Positions 63,636-64,000 of a stretch of 64,000 nucleotides of DNA are shown here, piece after piece. The stretch is from Pseudochryseolinea flava (GTDB lineage Bacteria > Bacteroidota > Bacteroidia > Cytophagales > Cyclobacteriaceae), in NCBI RefSeq assembly GCF_003286915.1, contig NZ_QMFY01000001.1, positions 496,001 through 560,000 of the forward strand. The letters are read 5' to 3'. A program made the translations under genes and the position numbers. The notes below the pieces were generated by a model, which had not been told where the DNA came from, did no database searches, and saw only the letters and a program-made list of their open reading frames with translations. The stretch's first letter is position 1. Each line of letters begins with the position of its first letter.

Positions 63636-64000
63636 ATGAACGAAGGCAGAAAAGAAATCATACAAATTGTTTTTGTGTTATTGGGGTTGATCTTCTTGAT
63701 CAAGTTGTTCTCCATCCAAGTAATCGACGGTCGCTACAAAGACCTTGCTCGCTCAAACGCGATTCGTACGGAAATTCAATATCCAGTACGCGGACTTATC
63801 CTCGACCGCAATGGGAAACTCATTGTCTACAACCAGCCAGAATACGACTTGCTCGTAATCCTTCGCGAAATTGAAAATTTTGACAGCGCTCGTTTTTGCC
63901 AAGTGTTCGACATCACGCAAGCGGAATTGAATGTACGTTTCAAAGATTTGTATACGCTCATCAGAAACAAACGCGCCAACGAACAGCAACCAACGCCTTT
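63636..64000 (+). CDS. mrdA: Penicillin-binding protein 2 (start only; cut by right edge)
   Basis: The first 121 codons of a class B PBP transpeptidase for the elongasome. The N-terminal membrane helix (about 8-28) is followed by the family start VIDGRYKDLARSNAIRTEI and YPVRGLILDRNGKLIVYNQP, the conserved R-G-x-I-x-D-R-N-G motif of PBP2-like dimerisation domains. The active-site domain is outside the window. Start ATG at 63636. Confidence 0.94.
   Translation, partial: MNEGRKEIIQIVFVLLGLIFLIKLFSIQVIDGRYKDLARSNAIRTEIQYPVRGLILDRNGKLIVYNQPEYDLLVILREIENFDSARFCQVFDITQAELNVRFKDLYTLIRNKRANEQQPTP

Overview
The window comes from a Bacteroidota chromosome, most likely a Cytophagia/Cytophagales-type soil or water bacterium. 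The evidence is: C-terminal type A sorting domains of the type IX secretion system (T9SS) on large exported proteins; many CarboxypepD_reg-like domains; a TonB receptor with its own TPP riboswitch; LytTR/LytS pairs; ECF sigma factors; several promoters of the Bacteroidota form TTG-N(about 22)-TAnnTTTG; and weak Shine-Dalgarno sites. All names come from reading motifs and domain order by eye; no database search was run.

Layout. 1-4.2 kb: a PBP1A cell-wall synthase cut by the left edge, an MFS transporter and an exported VWA protein. 4.3-15.7 kb: a signalling block with a LytS/LytTR pair, a TPR histidine kinase, a HisKA-only GAF protein, a STAS-like protein, a CHASE3-GAF protein and a SpoIIE-type phosphatase. 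15.9-21.9 kb: exported carbohydrate-related proteins (two-CBM3 protein, GH18 chitinase lipoprotein, glucose/sorbosone-dehydrogenase-like protein). 22-29 kb: a receiver protein, DNA polymerase IV, a YciI protein, a divergent module of ECF sigma factor, anti-sigma/TonB-CTD protein and VWA protein, and a glycosyltransferase. 29.1-33.9 kb: sigma/anti-sigma followed by gmk, nadD and a DUF5686 protein. 33.9-37 kb: the selenium locus selU...selD, split by a 108-bp repeat array and a GxxExxY-type PD-(D/E)XK nuclease gene. 37-41.3 kb: UbiA prenyltransferase, a TPP-riboswitch-controlled TonB receptor, a G-quadruplex-capable array and a biotin carrier protein. 41.4-44.1 kb: era and der flanking initiator tRNA-fMet with damaged tRNA-like copies upstream. 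44.2-49 kb: a small lipoprotein, SprT protein, murQ with a sugar kinase, a mini cytochrome b5 and a membrane dipeptidase. 49.2-57 kb: a T9SS subtilase, DUF6807 protein, S41 protease, RIC-type di-iron protein, ruvX and def. 56.9-60.9 kb: a 17-copy heptamer tract, an aminotransferase/omega-amidase pair and purH. 61.1-64 kb: mreB-mreC-mreD-mrdA, cut by the right edge.

The genes form several working sets: envelope growth (PBP1A, MreBCD, PBP2) with muropeptide recycling (MurQ, kinase, dipeptidase); selenium activation and tRNA 2-selenouridine formation; thiamine-regulated outer-membrane uptake; methionine/glutamine transamination with keto-acid amide hydrolysis; and a sigma/anti-sigma/VWA envelope-signalling module.

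No prophage, IS element, CRISPR array or secondary-metabolite cluster was seen. The least ordinary parts are the non-coding structures: the pseudoknot-capable repeats beside the nuclease gene, the heptamer tract whose complement sits at the aminotransferase start codon, the palindrome-bearing tRNA-fMet copies, the G4-capable array next to the TPP riboswitch, and the shared TonB-box-like motif in the sigma-linked TonB/VWA pair.
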